A model generated the notes under the pieces. The model did no database searches. It was not told the origin of the DNA and was given only the letters and a program-made list of their open reading frames with translations. DNA of 64,000 nucleotides, from the NCBI RefSeq assembly GCF_036178145.1, contig NZ_CP108067.1:2666001-2730000 (forward strand), given 5' to 3'. The DNA comes from Streptomyces sp. NBC_00273 (GTDB taxonomy: Bacteria > Actinomycetota > Actinomycetes > Streptomycetales > Streptomycetaceae). Of the stretch, positions 54,280-64,000 are shown piece after piece. Each line of letters begins with the position of its first letter. Within the stretch, counting starts at the first letter, position 1. The translations under genes and the position numbers were made by a program.

Positions 54280-57200
54280 TACGACATCCTCCAGTCAGAT
54301 TCCAGCAGGTCGATTTCAGCCTGGGACAGCGACACCAGAGGCAGATCCGACGGGGTCCTGCTATTGATTTCAGAGTTCTCGGCACATATCGACAGGGATT
54401 TCAGCGCTCTGAACCACAGGCGGCCCAGCTCTCGTACGTCCGTTTCCGACAGGATTTCTTCCGACCACGACCAGTTGGCCACCAGCCGGGGGCCGTCGCG
54501 GTGGTCCTGCGTCACCGCGTTGATCTCCAGAACGTGTGCCAGCGGCATCAGGGGGTCCGCGTCCGCCGTGATGACATCGGCGCCGTCGGCCGTGCCCCAG
54601 TCCACCGCCCCGTCCGCGTCATGGGCGGCGAGCCGGCCCAGATAGTTGAAGGCGATCTCCGGATCCGGCCGGCCGGCCAGCTCCCGTGCGGTGTCCGGGT
54701 TCAGGTGGCGCAGCAGGCCGAACCCCAGTCCGTTGTCGGGCAGTTCCCGTACCTGCTCCTTGACGCGTTTGAAGGCGTCCGCGACCGCCGGCCCGCCGTC
54801 CCACACTCGGGACCAGTCGAGCCGTCCGGGGTCGAGCCGGAGCGGGTGGATGCTCGTGAACCAGCCGACGGTACGGGAGAGGTCGACCCCGCTGGTGAAC
54901 TCCTCCCGGCCGTGTCCCTCCACGTTGACCAGCACCGCATGGTCGCTACCGTTCCCGCTCCTGTGCCGCCGGTAGGCGACGGCCAGGGCCAGGGCGGTCA
55001 GCAGGACGTCGTTGACTCCCGCGTTGAACGCCGCCGGCACCGTGGTGAGCAGGGGCGCCGTCTCGTCCGGCGGCAGGGTCAGGCTCAGGGTCCGTGCGGT
55101 GGCCACGGTGTCCCGGGCCGGATCCAGCGACCGACTGCCGAGCCGCGGGCCTGCGTTCCGCAGCCGGCCGACCCATTTCTCGGTCTCGGCCCGGCGGTCC
55201 GGGTCGTTCGCCGAACCCGCCAGCAGCTCGGCCCAGCGACGCAGGGACGTACCGACCGGCTGCGGGTCGGGGGTCTTCCCGGCTGTGACCGCCTGCCAGG
55301 CCGCGGCGAGGTCCGGGACCAGGATGTGCCAGGACACTCCGTCCACCACGAGGTGGTGCAGGGCGAGCAGGAGCCGCCCGGGCCGGCCGGGCCCGCCGTC
55401 GAACCAGACGGCTTGGACCATCACCCCGCCGTCGGGGTCCAGCCGGGCCCGCGCCGCGGCGGACCTCTCCTCGATCACCGCGTGCAGGGCGTCCCCTTCG
55501 AGGCCGCTGACGTCGACCCGCTCCACACGGTCGGCGGCCCGTACGGCCCCGCGCTCGCGGATCTCCAGCTCCCATTCGCCTCCGTCGACGGCGCGCTCGA
55601 GCCTCATGCGCAGCGCGTCGTGGTGGTCGAACACCGCCTGGAGCGCGTCCGTCAGCCGCTCCAGGCCGAGGTCGGACGGCACCCGCAGCACCTTGGACTG
55701 GCTGTACCGGCCGATCGGACCGCCCCGCTCCCGCAGCCAGGACACGATGGGGGTGCGGCCCAGTTTCCCGACGCCCCGGTCCGGGACCACGACCGGCCCG
55801 GTCACCGTTTCGGCGGCGGCGGCCAGTGCTTCGACGGTCCGGTGCCGGAAGACGTCCCGGGGGGAGAAGGCGAGGCCGGCGGCACGGGCGCGGCTGACGA
55901 GTTGGATGGAGACGATGCTGTCGCCGCCGAGGTCGAAGAAGTTGTCGTCGATCCCGACCCGGGGCACGTCCAGCACCTCGGCGAACAACCCGCACAACAC
56001 CTCCTCACGAGGCGTCCGCGGCGCACGACCACCCACCACACCCGACACCTCGGGCACCGGCAACCGCCGCACGTCCAACTTCCCGTTCACCGTCAACGGC
56101 AACGCATCCAGCACCACGAACGCCGACGGCACCATGTACTCCGGCAACACCGACCCCGCAAAACCCCGCAACTCCACACCCGACACCACCACACCCGCCA
56201 CCGGCACCACATACGCCACCAACCGCCGCTCCCCCGGCTGGTCCTCCCGCACCACCACCGCCGCATGCCCCACACCCGCATGCCCCGCCAAAACAGCCTC
56301 GACCTCACCCACCTCAATACGGAAACCCCGCACCTTCACCTGAGAATCCGCACGCCCCACAAACTCCAAAACACCCCCACGCGACCACCGCACCACATCA
56401 CCCGTGCGATACATCCGCCCACCCACACCACCAAACGGATCCGCCACAAAACGCTCCGAAGACAACCCCGGACGCCCCAAATACCCCCGCGCCAAACCCG
56501 CCCCAGCCACATACAACTCCCCCGCCACACCCGGCGGAACCAACCTCAAACCAGAATCCAACACATAAACCCGCAAATCATCGATCGCCTCACCGATCAC
56601 ACTCCCCGCAACACCCCGCCCCACACCCACACAACCCGAATCCAACGCCACATAACTCACATGAACCGTCGTCTCCGTAATCCCATACATATTCACCAAC
56701 ACCGGAGCCGAATCCGAATGCCGCTCAAACCAATCCCCAAGACGCCACACATCCAACGCCTCACCACCAAACACCACACACCGCAGCACCAGACCCGAAC
56801 CCACCCCAGGATTCTCCCGATCCGCCTGCATCAACTGATAAAAAGCCGACGGCGTCTGATTCAACACCGTCACACCCTCATCAACCAACAACCCCAAAAA
56901 CTCCACCGGAGACCGACTCACCGAGAACGGCACCACCACCAGCCGCCCACCCCGCAACAACGGCCCCCACAACTCCCACACCGAAAAATCAAACGCAAAC
57001 GAATGGAACAACGTCCACACATCATCCGCGCCGAACCCAAACCACCGATCCGTCGACCCAAACAAACGCACCACATTCCCATGCGGCACCACCACACCCT
57101 TAGGACGCCCCGTCGACCCCGACGTATAAATCACATACGCCGGACTCGCCGACCACACCCCACCCAAAAGCTCCCCCGCCACCAAATCCACACCCGACCC

Positions 57201-60200
57201 GACAGCAACCTCCCCCACCACATCCACCGCATCCAACACCAACACCGGAACCCCAAAACCCTCCGGCAAACTCCCCGCACTCTCCTCCGTCACCAACACC
57301 AACGACGGACCCGCATCACCCAACACATACGCAATCCGATCCGCCGGATAATCCGGATCCACCGGAACATACGCACCACCCGCCTTCAACACCGCCAGCA
57401 CCGCCACCACCAAATCAACCGACCGCGGCAACACCAACCCCACAAAACCCTCAGGCCCCACCCCACGCGACACCAACACCCGCGCAAGACGATTCGCCCG
57501 CGCATTCAACTCCCCATACGAAACCGAAACACCCTCACACACCACCGCAACACGATCAGGAGCACACCCCACCTGCTCCTCAAACAACCCCGACAACGTC
57601 ACCGCATCCCCAACACCACCACCAACACCCCCACCCCCGTTCCACTCCACCAACAACCGCTCCCGCTCCACCCCACCCAACAGATCAACCCCACCCACCG
57701 GCAGATCTGCATCGGCGACGACGGCCTCGAGGAAACGTACGAACCGCTCCGTGAGGGAAACCGCGCTGGCTCGGTCGAAAAGGTCCTCGCTGTACTCGAG
57801 AACGCCGCTGATTCCCTGCGGATCCCCGTCGGTCGTCTGCTCGGTCAATTCGAAGGAGAGGTCGAATTTCGCCGTGCGCGTCCGCACGCCCTCGGTACGG
57901 ACGTCCAGTCCGTCCAGTACCAGGGGTTCTTCCTCGTTGTTCTGGAGGACGAGCATGGTCTGGAAGAGGGGGTGGCGGGCCAGTGAGCGTTCGGGGTTGA
58001 GGACCTCCACCAGCCGCTCGAAGGGCACGTCCTGGTGCGCGTACGCCGCAAGGTCCCCCTCCCGCACCCGTGCCACCAGCTCGCGGAACGTCGGATCCCC
58101 CGACACGTCCGTCCGCAGCACCAGCGTGTTCACGAAGAACCCCACCAGATCGTCCAACGCCTCATCGGTCCGACCCGCCACGGGCGTGCCGAGCACGATG
58201 TCCTCACCCGCACCCAACCGCGACAACAACGCCGCCAAGCCCGCCTGCACCACCATGAACAGACTCGACCGGCTCTCACGCGCCAACGCCGTCAGACCCC
58301 GGTGCAGCCCCGCATCCAGCCGGAACCCCACCGCACCACCCGCACCGCTCAACGCCACCGGACGCACCCGGTCCACCGGCAGCGACAACTCCTCCGGCGA
58401 CCCGGCCAACGACTCCTTCCAGAACACCAACTGCCGGGAGATCGCACTCTCCGGATCGTCCTCGCTACCCAGCACCTCCCGCTGCCACAACGCGAAGTCG
58501 GCGTACTGCACCGGCAACGGGGACCACTGCGGCACCCCACCGCCCACCCGAGCCCCGTAAGCCACCGACAGGTCCCGCACCAACGGAGCCAACGACCACC
58601 CGTCCGCCGCAATGTGGTGGAAGACCAGGGAGAGCACCGCATCGCCGGATCCGGCCGGGTCGAACAGCGTGGCCCGGAAGGGCAGATCGGTCAGCAGGTC
58701 GAAGCCGCGGGCCGTCTCGGCCGCCAGCGCTCGGGGCAGTTCCGCCTCGGTGGTCTCCCGCTCGGTCAGAGCCACCTCCACCGCGTCCTTGAGCAGCTGC
58801 CGGGGCGCGCCGTCCTGCTCGGGGTAGACCGTCCTGAGGGTCTCGTGGCGCTCCGCCAGATCCACCAGGGCGGCGTGCAGGGCTAGCCGGTCCAGCTCAC
58901 CCGTCAGGCGCACCGCGAACGGAACGTTGTAAGCGGCGGCGCCGTCCTCGAACCGGTTGAGGAACCACTGGCTTCGTTGCCCGAAGGACAGCGGTACGAC
59001 ATCGGGACGCACCTGCGGTACCAGTGCACCGCGAGCGGCGCCCGCAGCGCCGAGCCGGGGAGCGAGCCCGGCCGGGGTGGGGTGCTCGAAGAGCTCCCGG
59101 ATGTCCAGCTCCACGCCCAGGGCCGAGCGCACCCGCGACACCAGCCGCGTCGCCAACAACGAGTGACCGCCCAACTCGAAGAAGTGGTCGTCCACACCGA
59201 CCCGGGCCACACCCAGCACCTCGGCGAACAACCCGCACAGGATCTCCTCCTGCGCCGACCGCGCCACCCGACCCGCACCCGAAACCACCTCCGGCGCCGG
59301 CAGAGCACCCCGATCCACCTTGCCGTTCGGCGTCAGCGGCAGCCGGTCGAGGAGGACGAACGCTCCCGGGACCATGTACTCCGGAAGCCGCTCCGTCACA
59401 CCACCACGCAGCTCCGCGACACTGAGCTGCCGGCCGTCGGCGGGCACCGCGTACCCCACCAGCCGCCTGTCCCCCGGACGGTCCTCCCGCACCGTCACAA
59501 CCGCCTGACCCACACCCGGCAGAGCCGAAAGAACCGCCTCCACCTCACCCAACTCGACGCGGAATCCACGGATCTTGACCTGCTCGTCCGAACGCCCGAC
59601 GAACTCCAACACCCCGTCCGCACGCCAACGCGCCACATCACCCGTGGCGTACATCCGCTCCCCGGGAACCCCGAACGGATCCGCGACGAACCGCTCCGCC
59701 GTCAGACCCGCACGCCCCAGATAACCCCGCGCCAACTGCACACCCGCCAGATACAGCTCACCCGTGGCCCCCGACGCCACCGGCTGCAACACCGAATCCA
59801 GCACGTACGCACGGGTGTTGGAGACCGGAGCCCCGATCGGTGCCGCTTCGCCGTCGGGTACCAGTGCACTGCTCAGGGTCGACGCGACCGCAGCCTCGGT
59901 GGGGCCGTAGGCGTTGATCAGTCGGCGGCCCGCGGACCAGCGGGCCACCAGCTCGGGTGAGCACGCCTCACCGCCGGTCACCACGCATCCCAGCAACGGC
60001 AGCCCGCCCTCGGCGAGCGGCACGGTCGCCAGGACCGGTGCGGGCAGCATGACGTGCGTGATCGCCTCGGACTCCAGCAGAGCCGCCAGCTCGTCGCCGA
60101 CGACCTGGCCGCGGGGCAGCACGAGGGTGCCGCCGGACAACAGCGTCATCAGCAGGTCGCCCAGTGACGGGTCGAAATTGGGCGACACCGCCTGGAGCAC

Positions 60201-60752
60201 CCGGGAGCCGGCACCGACCCCCAGGTGCTCGATGTGCACCGCCGCCATGTTCACGGCGCCGCGCTGCGGTACGACCACGCCCTTGGGACGCCCCGTGGAT
60301 CCGGACGTGTAGATCACGTAGGCGGGGTGGTGTCCGTCCAGAGGGGCGGTGCGCTCCCCGTCGCCCACGTTCTGCAGGGGCAGGGCGGCCAGTTCCTCCT
60401 CCGGGACGGCCGAGGAAAGGGTCAACACCGGGGCCGAGTCCTCCAGCATGTACGCCACGCGGTCCGCCGGGTAGCCCGGATCGACCGGCAGGTAGGCCGC
60501 GCCGGCCTTCCAGACGCCCAGCACGGCGACGACCCAGTCCACCGAACGCGGCAGCGACAGCGCCACGAGGCTCTCGGGTCCCACCTCGCGGGACAGGAGG
60601 AAACGCGCGACCTGATTCGCCCGCGCGTTCAGCTCCGCGTACGAGACCGCTTCCCCCCGGCACACCACCGCGGTGTTGTCCGGACCCCGCTCCACCTGCG
60701 CCTCGAAGAGCTCCGGCAGAGTGCGGTGCTGGTGACCTCGTGCATCAGACAT
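54279..60752 (-). CDS. Initiating NRPS, A-T-C-A(Thr)-T-E
   Basis: A 2,157-residue synthetase that begins directly with an A domain, so it looks like the chain starter with a free amino terminus. A1 (about 12-480) has code DPGMVGAVAK, unassigned but nearly the same as module 5. T1 carries ELGGHSLL (about 530). C2 has HHIAADGWS (about 714). A2 (about 1055-1530) has code DFWNVGMVHK, matching threonine. T2 carries DLGGDSIVS (about 1610). E2 has [10 protein letters not shown] (about 1800), EGHGRE and FNYLGR, predicting D-Thr or D-allo-Thr. ATG 60752 (MSDARGHQ) is preferred over a longer frame; ATG 60782 is possible. It heads the NRPS operon and its stop overlaps the next start. Confidence 0.94.
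55924..57704. repeat. 1,781-bp block almost identical to 35937-37717
   Basis: Second copy of the Thr A-domain/half-T block, here followed by the DSIV half of an epimerization-type carrier domain rather than the HSLL half. The block keeps the same unusual plus-strand A/C richness as the other copy, unlike the sequence on both sides. Confidence 0.92.
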
Positions 60753-61044
60753 GACTGGGGACCTTCGCTGGTGGCAATTCATCCGGGACGGGGCAGAACT
60801 GGCAGCGGCAGACCCGGAGGGCAACGCAGGTGGCCGCGATCGTGTCGTGCGGCGGGGCTCGACCTCCGCAGCGCACTCGTCCAGTCTCACCCGAGGCGGT
60901 CGTCGAGGGGCTGGAGCTGCATGAAACTGCCAGGTCTTCCTCCTGGCTCCGGTCGGCGAAACACCAGGACCGGCTGCTCGCGGACGGCGGCAGGACCGCG
61001 GCAGGAAGGCGCCGCGCGCCGTGGGGCGCGGGGCGTGCCTGCGG
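60753..61044. other. Gap between FAD oxidoreductase and first NRPS gene
   Basis: 292 bp in front of the first NRPS gene. I see no gene. It has GC-rich imperfect inverted repeats around 61000-61040 close to the end of the oxidoreductase gene, possibly a terminator or attenuator, and no clear promoter. Whether the NRPS operon has its own promoter here cannot be settled by eye. Confidence 0.45.
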
Positions 61045-62721
61045 TCAGCGGATCCTGGCGAGGCCGCGCGCGCCCCGACGTGCGGTGCCGCGGGACACCG
61101 CGAGCGGGTCCCAGCCTTCGGGGCGTTCGGGCAGCAGGGCGGAGTCCGCCACGAAGGATCCCGTGTGGACCTCGTTCATCAGGCGCCGCTCGAGGATCTG
61201 CCCCGCGCAGGCGATGCCCCCGACCGCCACGCCGGTGATTCCGCTGCCGTACCGGGTGTTCGCGCCCACGACGTACAGGCCCTCCACCGATGTGCGGGTG
61301 TCCGGCCGGCTTCCTCCTGCTCCCCATTCCGCCAGGCCGAACGGGGTTCCGCCGGTTGACAGGGTGTACCGCTCGTGGGTCAGCGGGGTGGCCGCCTCCA
61401 GGTGGACGATGTGCTTGCGGAACGGGCCGATGGCCTCCTCCGCGGCGCTCAGCATCGCCTCGGTCAGCTGGGCCTTCCGCTCCTTGTAGACGCTCTTGCG
61501 CCGGTAGCGCTCACCGGAAGCGGGGCCCTCCTCGACGCCCCAGTGGTCGTAGCTCGGCGGGCACAACGTCATCACCTGGAAGTTGCTGTGGCCCGGCGGG
61601 CAGACGTTGCGCGAACCGGGGTCTTTGAGGGAGGCGAAGGACATGAAGAGGAACGGCACCGGGTCGAGGTCGCCGTCGGCCAGTCGCTTGTAGTACCCGT
61701 CGATGTCGTCGTCCCGGTACCACCACAGGTTCGCGTTGGGGCGGCTGGGCAGCTCCGTGTCCAACGCGATGTAGAGCGTGGCGAAGGGCAGTCCCATGGT
61801 GGCGTCGCGCGTCTTGGACACCAGGCGGCGCGGGAAGTGCTCTTCGCCGACGAGGTCCAGGACCGTCCTGCGGTAGTCCGCGTTGGACACGACGAGGGAA
61901 GACCTGAGCAGCCGGCCGCCTTCCAGACCGACCCCGGTGACCTTCCCGTCCTCGACGAGGATGCGTTCCACCTTGCTCTTGGTGAGGAGTTCGCCGCCGT
62001 GCGACTCCAGCACTTCCACCAGGGAGGCCGCCAGCACCTGGCCTCCGCCCTCGGGGTAGTAGGCACCGCGGACGTAGTGGTCGGTGACCGTCGCGTGCAT
62101 CGAGACGCTGGCCTGGTCGGGACCCATGCCGTAGTTCGGCGACTGGGCGGCCAGGATGGTCCGTGCCTGCGTGGACAGCCCGCAGTGGTCGAAGAGCTCG
62201 GACAGGTTGCGGCGTCCCCACTTCACCGTGGTCGGCGTACGGGCCACGAGCTCGGTGATCGTCAGGTCGTCCGCCGACAGGAGCGCCGACCGCATCTCCT
62301 CACCCAGGGCGGCACAGGTGTCGATGAACCGGTCGATGCCCTCGGCGTCCCCGGGCAGGGCCTCTTTCAGCCTCTGCCGGTACTGCGGCCAGCCGGCCGG
62401 CATGTCCATCGTGACGCCGGGAGTGACGATCCGGTCGAATCCGGTTCGGTCCATCTCCCGGTAGGTGACCCGGTCCTTGAGGCCGAGCCCGGCGAAGATC
62501 GCGGGCAGGACCCCGTCGGGTCCGCAGTCGCCGAGGTAGTGCACGCCGACGTCGAACTCGTAGGCCCGACGACGCCGGAAGACGTGGCTGTTGCCGCCGG
62601 CGACGTCGTGCTGTTCCACCACCAGTACCCGGCGCCCGCCCGTTGCCAGATAGGCCGCACACACCAGCCCGCCCAGTCCCGAGCCGACCACAATGGCATC
62701 CCACTCATCCCGAGCCGACAT
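61045..62721 (-). CDS. FAD-dependent phytoene-desaturase/retinol-saturase-like oxidoreductase
   Basis: A 558-residue flavoprotein of the CrtI/RetSat group. The N-terminal dinucleotide motif [27 protein letters not shown] is at about residues 11-37, in the GxGxxG form, followed by GGNSHVFRR. The C-terminal FAD-binding block [24 protein letters not shown] is at about 487-510. The group desaturates, saturates or isomerizes polyene chains. No carotenoid genes are nearby, so the substrate is more likely tied to the peptide cluster or to an unknown lipid. ATG 62721 gives the usual short lead into the Rossmann fold. It lies upstream of the first NRPS gene in the same direction. Confidence 0.87.
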   Translation of the reverse strand: MSARDEWDAIVVGSGLGGLVCAAYLATGGRRVLVVEQHDVAGGNSHVFRRRRAYEFDVGVHYLGDCGPDGVLPAIFAGLGLKDRVTYREMDRTGFDRIVTPGVTMDMPAGWPQYRQRLKEALPGDAEGIDRFIDTCAALGEEMRSALLSADDLTITELVARTPTTVKWGRRNLSELFDHCGLSTQARTILAAQSPNYGMGPDQASVSMHATVTDHYVRGAYYPEGGGQVLAASLVEVLESHGGELLTKSKVERILVEDGKVTGVGLEGGRLLRSSLVVSNADYRRTVLDLVGEEHFPRRLVSKTRDATMGLPFATLYIALDTELPSRPNANLWWYRDDDIDGYYKRLADGDLDPVPFLFMSFASLKDPGSRNVCPPGHSNFQVMTLCPPSYDHWGVEEGPASGERYRRKSVYKERKAQLTEAMLSAAEEAIGPFRKHIVHLEAATPLTHERYTLSTGGTPFGLAEWGAGGSRPDTRTSVEGLYVVGANTRYGSGITGVAVGGIACAGQILERRLMNEVHTGSFVADSALLPERPEGWDPLAVSRGTARRGARGLARIR

Positions 62722-62866
62722 ACCAGCAATTCCGCCTTTCCAGTGATCCACCCCGCGCGAGTGCGCGAGGAGTACGGTCCGAAGACAAAGGGGCCGTGCT
62801 GACACCGTGCCGGCCCGTACCCCTCGCGATGGATACGCATGACCGGAAGGTGCCAGCGCTGTCCGC

Positions 62867-63265
62867 CTACAGGTAGAAGACGGCGCGGTAGCCGGACCAC
62901 CGCAGGGCCATCGACCCGGCCGCGGCCCTGTGCACGCCCGCCAGGAGGCTCTCTTCGCCGCTCAATCCATGGAGCCTCAGGTCCGGTTCCTCGGCCCACA
63001 CTCCGACGCCGGAGTCGAGCAGGACGCGCAGGCCCTGCCGCGGCTCGCTCAAAGTGGTGAGGTCGCGGTCCCCCAGGCGCAGGTGCGGGGTCCGGCCCGC
63101 ACGGGCCGCGTACGTGACCGCCGACCCGCGCAGCAGGACGTCCAGTCCGCCGAGGTGACGGTGGAAGAGGAAGGCGCAGTACAGCTCGTCGGAGAACTGG
63201 GTCTCCACAGCGCCTCGATAGCCGCGTTCGATGATCGCGAGCGCCCGCTGGGACCCGGCGGCCAT
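62867..63265 (-). CDS. DsrE-family protein, third of a trio
   Basis: A 132-residue small protein. Its N-terminal stretch (ALAIIERGYRGAVETQFSDELYCAFLFHRHLGGLDVLLRG, read in pieces) is typical of actinobacterial DsrE/DsrF-like proteins. It contains one Cys (ELYCAF), near where sulfur-transfer relatives place reactive cysteines in other positions, so activity is uncertain. ATG 63265 shares one base with the preceding stop (TGATG); GTG 63268 is possible. With its two neighbours it resembles a DsrEFH/TusBCD-like heteromer. Function here unknown. Confidence 0.7.
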   Translation of the reverse strand: MAAGSQRALAIIERGYRGAVETQFSDELYCAFLFHRHLGGLDVLLRGSAVTYAARAGRTPHLRLGDRDLTTLSEPRQGLRVLLDSGVGVWAEEPDLRLHGLSGEESLLAGVHRAAAGSMALRWSGYRAVFYL

Positions 63266-63672
63266 CACATCACTCCCAGGTACAAGGTCTTGCCCGCCGC
63301 TGCGACGTGCTCCGCGAACTTGGTCGGCGCGCGCAACGGGACTTCGGGGATGTGGGCGACGGCGCCCCGGTCGTCGCTGCAGAAGCGGCAGGCGTACCAG
63401 TGGAACCGTCCGGGGAAGGCGCGGAGCATCTCCTGGATGACCGTGACCGTCGAGGGGTACTCCGTGGACCACGCCGCCAGGTTGCGCGGTTTGCTGTCCC
63501 CGAGGCCCTGTTGCGTCAGCATGGTCGCGTATCCGCAGGCCCAGACGTGGACCTTCGCACCGCTCTCGAGCAGGGACTGGGAGAGCCGCAGGGCGCTGGT
63601 GACGATGTCGCTCTCGTAGGGGGAGCCCATCAGCGTCATCAGTACGTCCGCGGCCGGGACCTTCGTCGCCAT
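63265..63672 (-). CDS. DsrE-family protein, second of a trio
   Basis: A 135-residue alpha/beta protein. The features are the start DVLMTLMGSPYESDIVTSALRLSQSLLE, then GAKVHVWACGYATM and FHWYACRFCSDDRGA with a Cys-x-x-Cys pair at about residues 94-97, which fits the persulfide-carrying region of DsrE/TusD relatives. It starts 1 bp after the first gene's stop and overlaps the third. Sulfur-relay function is suggested by the family but not demonstrated. Confidence 0.78.
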   Translation of the reverse strand: MATKVPAADVLMTLMGSPYESDIVTSALRLSQSLLESGAKVHVWACGYATMLTQQGLGDSKPRNLAAWSTEYPSTVTVIQEMLRAFPGRFHWYACRFCSDDRGAVAHIPEVPLRAPTKFAEHVAAAGKTLYLGVM

Positions 63673-63673
63673 G

Positions 63674-64000
63674 TCAGTGCCACACCACCCTCACGTCCGG
63701 CTCCAGCACCCAGGCCGCCACCTCCGGCATCTCGACCGGGCTCGCTTCCGGCAGGAGGCCGGACTCGTCGAGTCCGCGCTGGGCGAGCGAGAACCGGTCC
63801 ACCCAGATCTCGCAGCCCGCCGCGGCCGCCGAGGCGGTCTCGCCGAGCGAGCCCGCCACCGCCGCCGAGACGCCGTCCTGGATGAACAGCAGCCGCACGC
63901 GATGGCCGGTACGTGCCAGGTCACGGGCATCGCGCAGGAATCCCGCGCACCCCGGCCCGGACCACGGTCCTTTGGTCTCCACCAGGAGATGGGACGTGGC
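63674..64000 (-). CDS. DsrE-family protein, first of a trio, 5' end cut by window edge
   Basis: The frame is open to the window edge (ATSHLLVETKGPWSG at the visible start), so the true start lies just outside; an internal GTG at 63982 would remove the first beta strand. The visible 108 residues have the DsrE pattern: a strand LLVETKGPW, a helix GFLRDARDLARTGHRVRLL, a strand FIQDGVSAA, and GCEIWVDRFSLAQRGL near the middle. It has Cys residues at GCAGF and GCEIW. It begins the three-gene operon. Confidence 0.75.
   Translation of the reverse strand, partial: ATSHLLVETKGPWSGPGCAGFLRDARDLARTGHRVRLLFIQDGVSAAVAGSLGETASAAAAGCEIWVDRFSLAQRGLDESGLLPEASPVEMPEVAAWVLEPDVRVVWH

Overview
The window is about 70% GC with strong GC-rich third-position bias, GTG starts, tightly overlapping operons and GC-rich terminator hairpins. 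With its gene content this points to a Streptomyces chromosome. No rRNA, tRNA, CRISPR array or intact insertion sequence was recognised.

Left part (1-12.1 kb): purine and glyoxylate catabolism. A minus-strand operon uraD-uraH-urate oxidase (cut by the left edge) converts urate to allantoin. Next come a DauR-type HTH regulator with a small coupled partner, the hyi-glxR operon, a monofunctional catalase and, further right, glyoxylate carboligase (gcl). Gcl, Hyi and GlxR form the route glyoxylate to tartronate semialdehyde/hydroxypyruvate to glycerate; catalase can remove the H2O2 made by urate oxidase. Two palindromes link these genes: TTCCG-N5-CGGAA before hyi, catalase and (twice) gcl, and TCAACA-N3-TGTTGA overlapping the -35 of both the uraD operon and catalase. 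Between catalase and gcl lies a patch bounded by a 70-bp inverted repeat, holding a secreted tandem CAP protein and a decayed membrane-protein gene.

Middle (12.3-22.6 kb): mixed housekeeping and accessory genes. These are a zinc-ribbon/Mrr-like protein, glutathione peroxidase, an acyl-CoA synthetase, a winged-helix protein, an erythromycin-esterase-like protein, a trans-polyprenyl synthase, a secreted protein of unknown function and an MMPL/RND transporter. A 1-kb gene-free, AT-richer stretch follows.

Right part (23.4-64 kb): a nonribosomal peptide biosynthetic cluster. Two paralogous LuxR-HTH regulators are followed by a ketosynthase-like protein without catalytic residues, a DrrAB-like ABC exporter, a UbiB/ABC1 kinase-like membrane protein, a PIG-L deacetylase facing a GT1 glycosyltransferase, two small membrane proteins, a P450, and four NRPS genes with an MbtH partner, all NRPS genes on the minus strand. 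In transcription order the synthetases read A-T-C-A(Thr)-T-E; C-A(Ser)-T-C-A(Asp/Asn-like)-T-E; C-A-T-C-A(Val-like)-T-TE; and a separate EntF-like C-A(Thr)-T-TE. The C domains that follow E domains look like D-accepting ones, so a core X1-D-Thr-Ser-D-Asp/Asn-X5-Val(-like) hexapeptide is a reasonable prediction, with the extra Thr module and second thioesterase unexplained. The two Thr modules share a 1,781-bp almost identical block whose ends fall in the C-A linker and inside the carrier-protein motif, and whose base composition differs from its surroundings. An FAD desaturase/isomerase-like gene and a DsrE-family gene trio (cut by the right edge) lie upstream of the NRPS genes in the same orientation.
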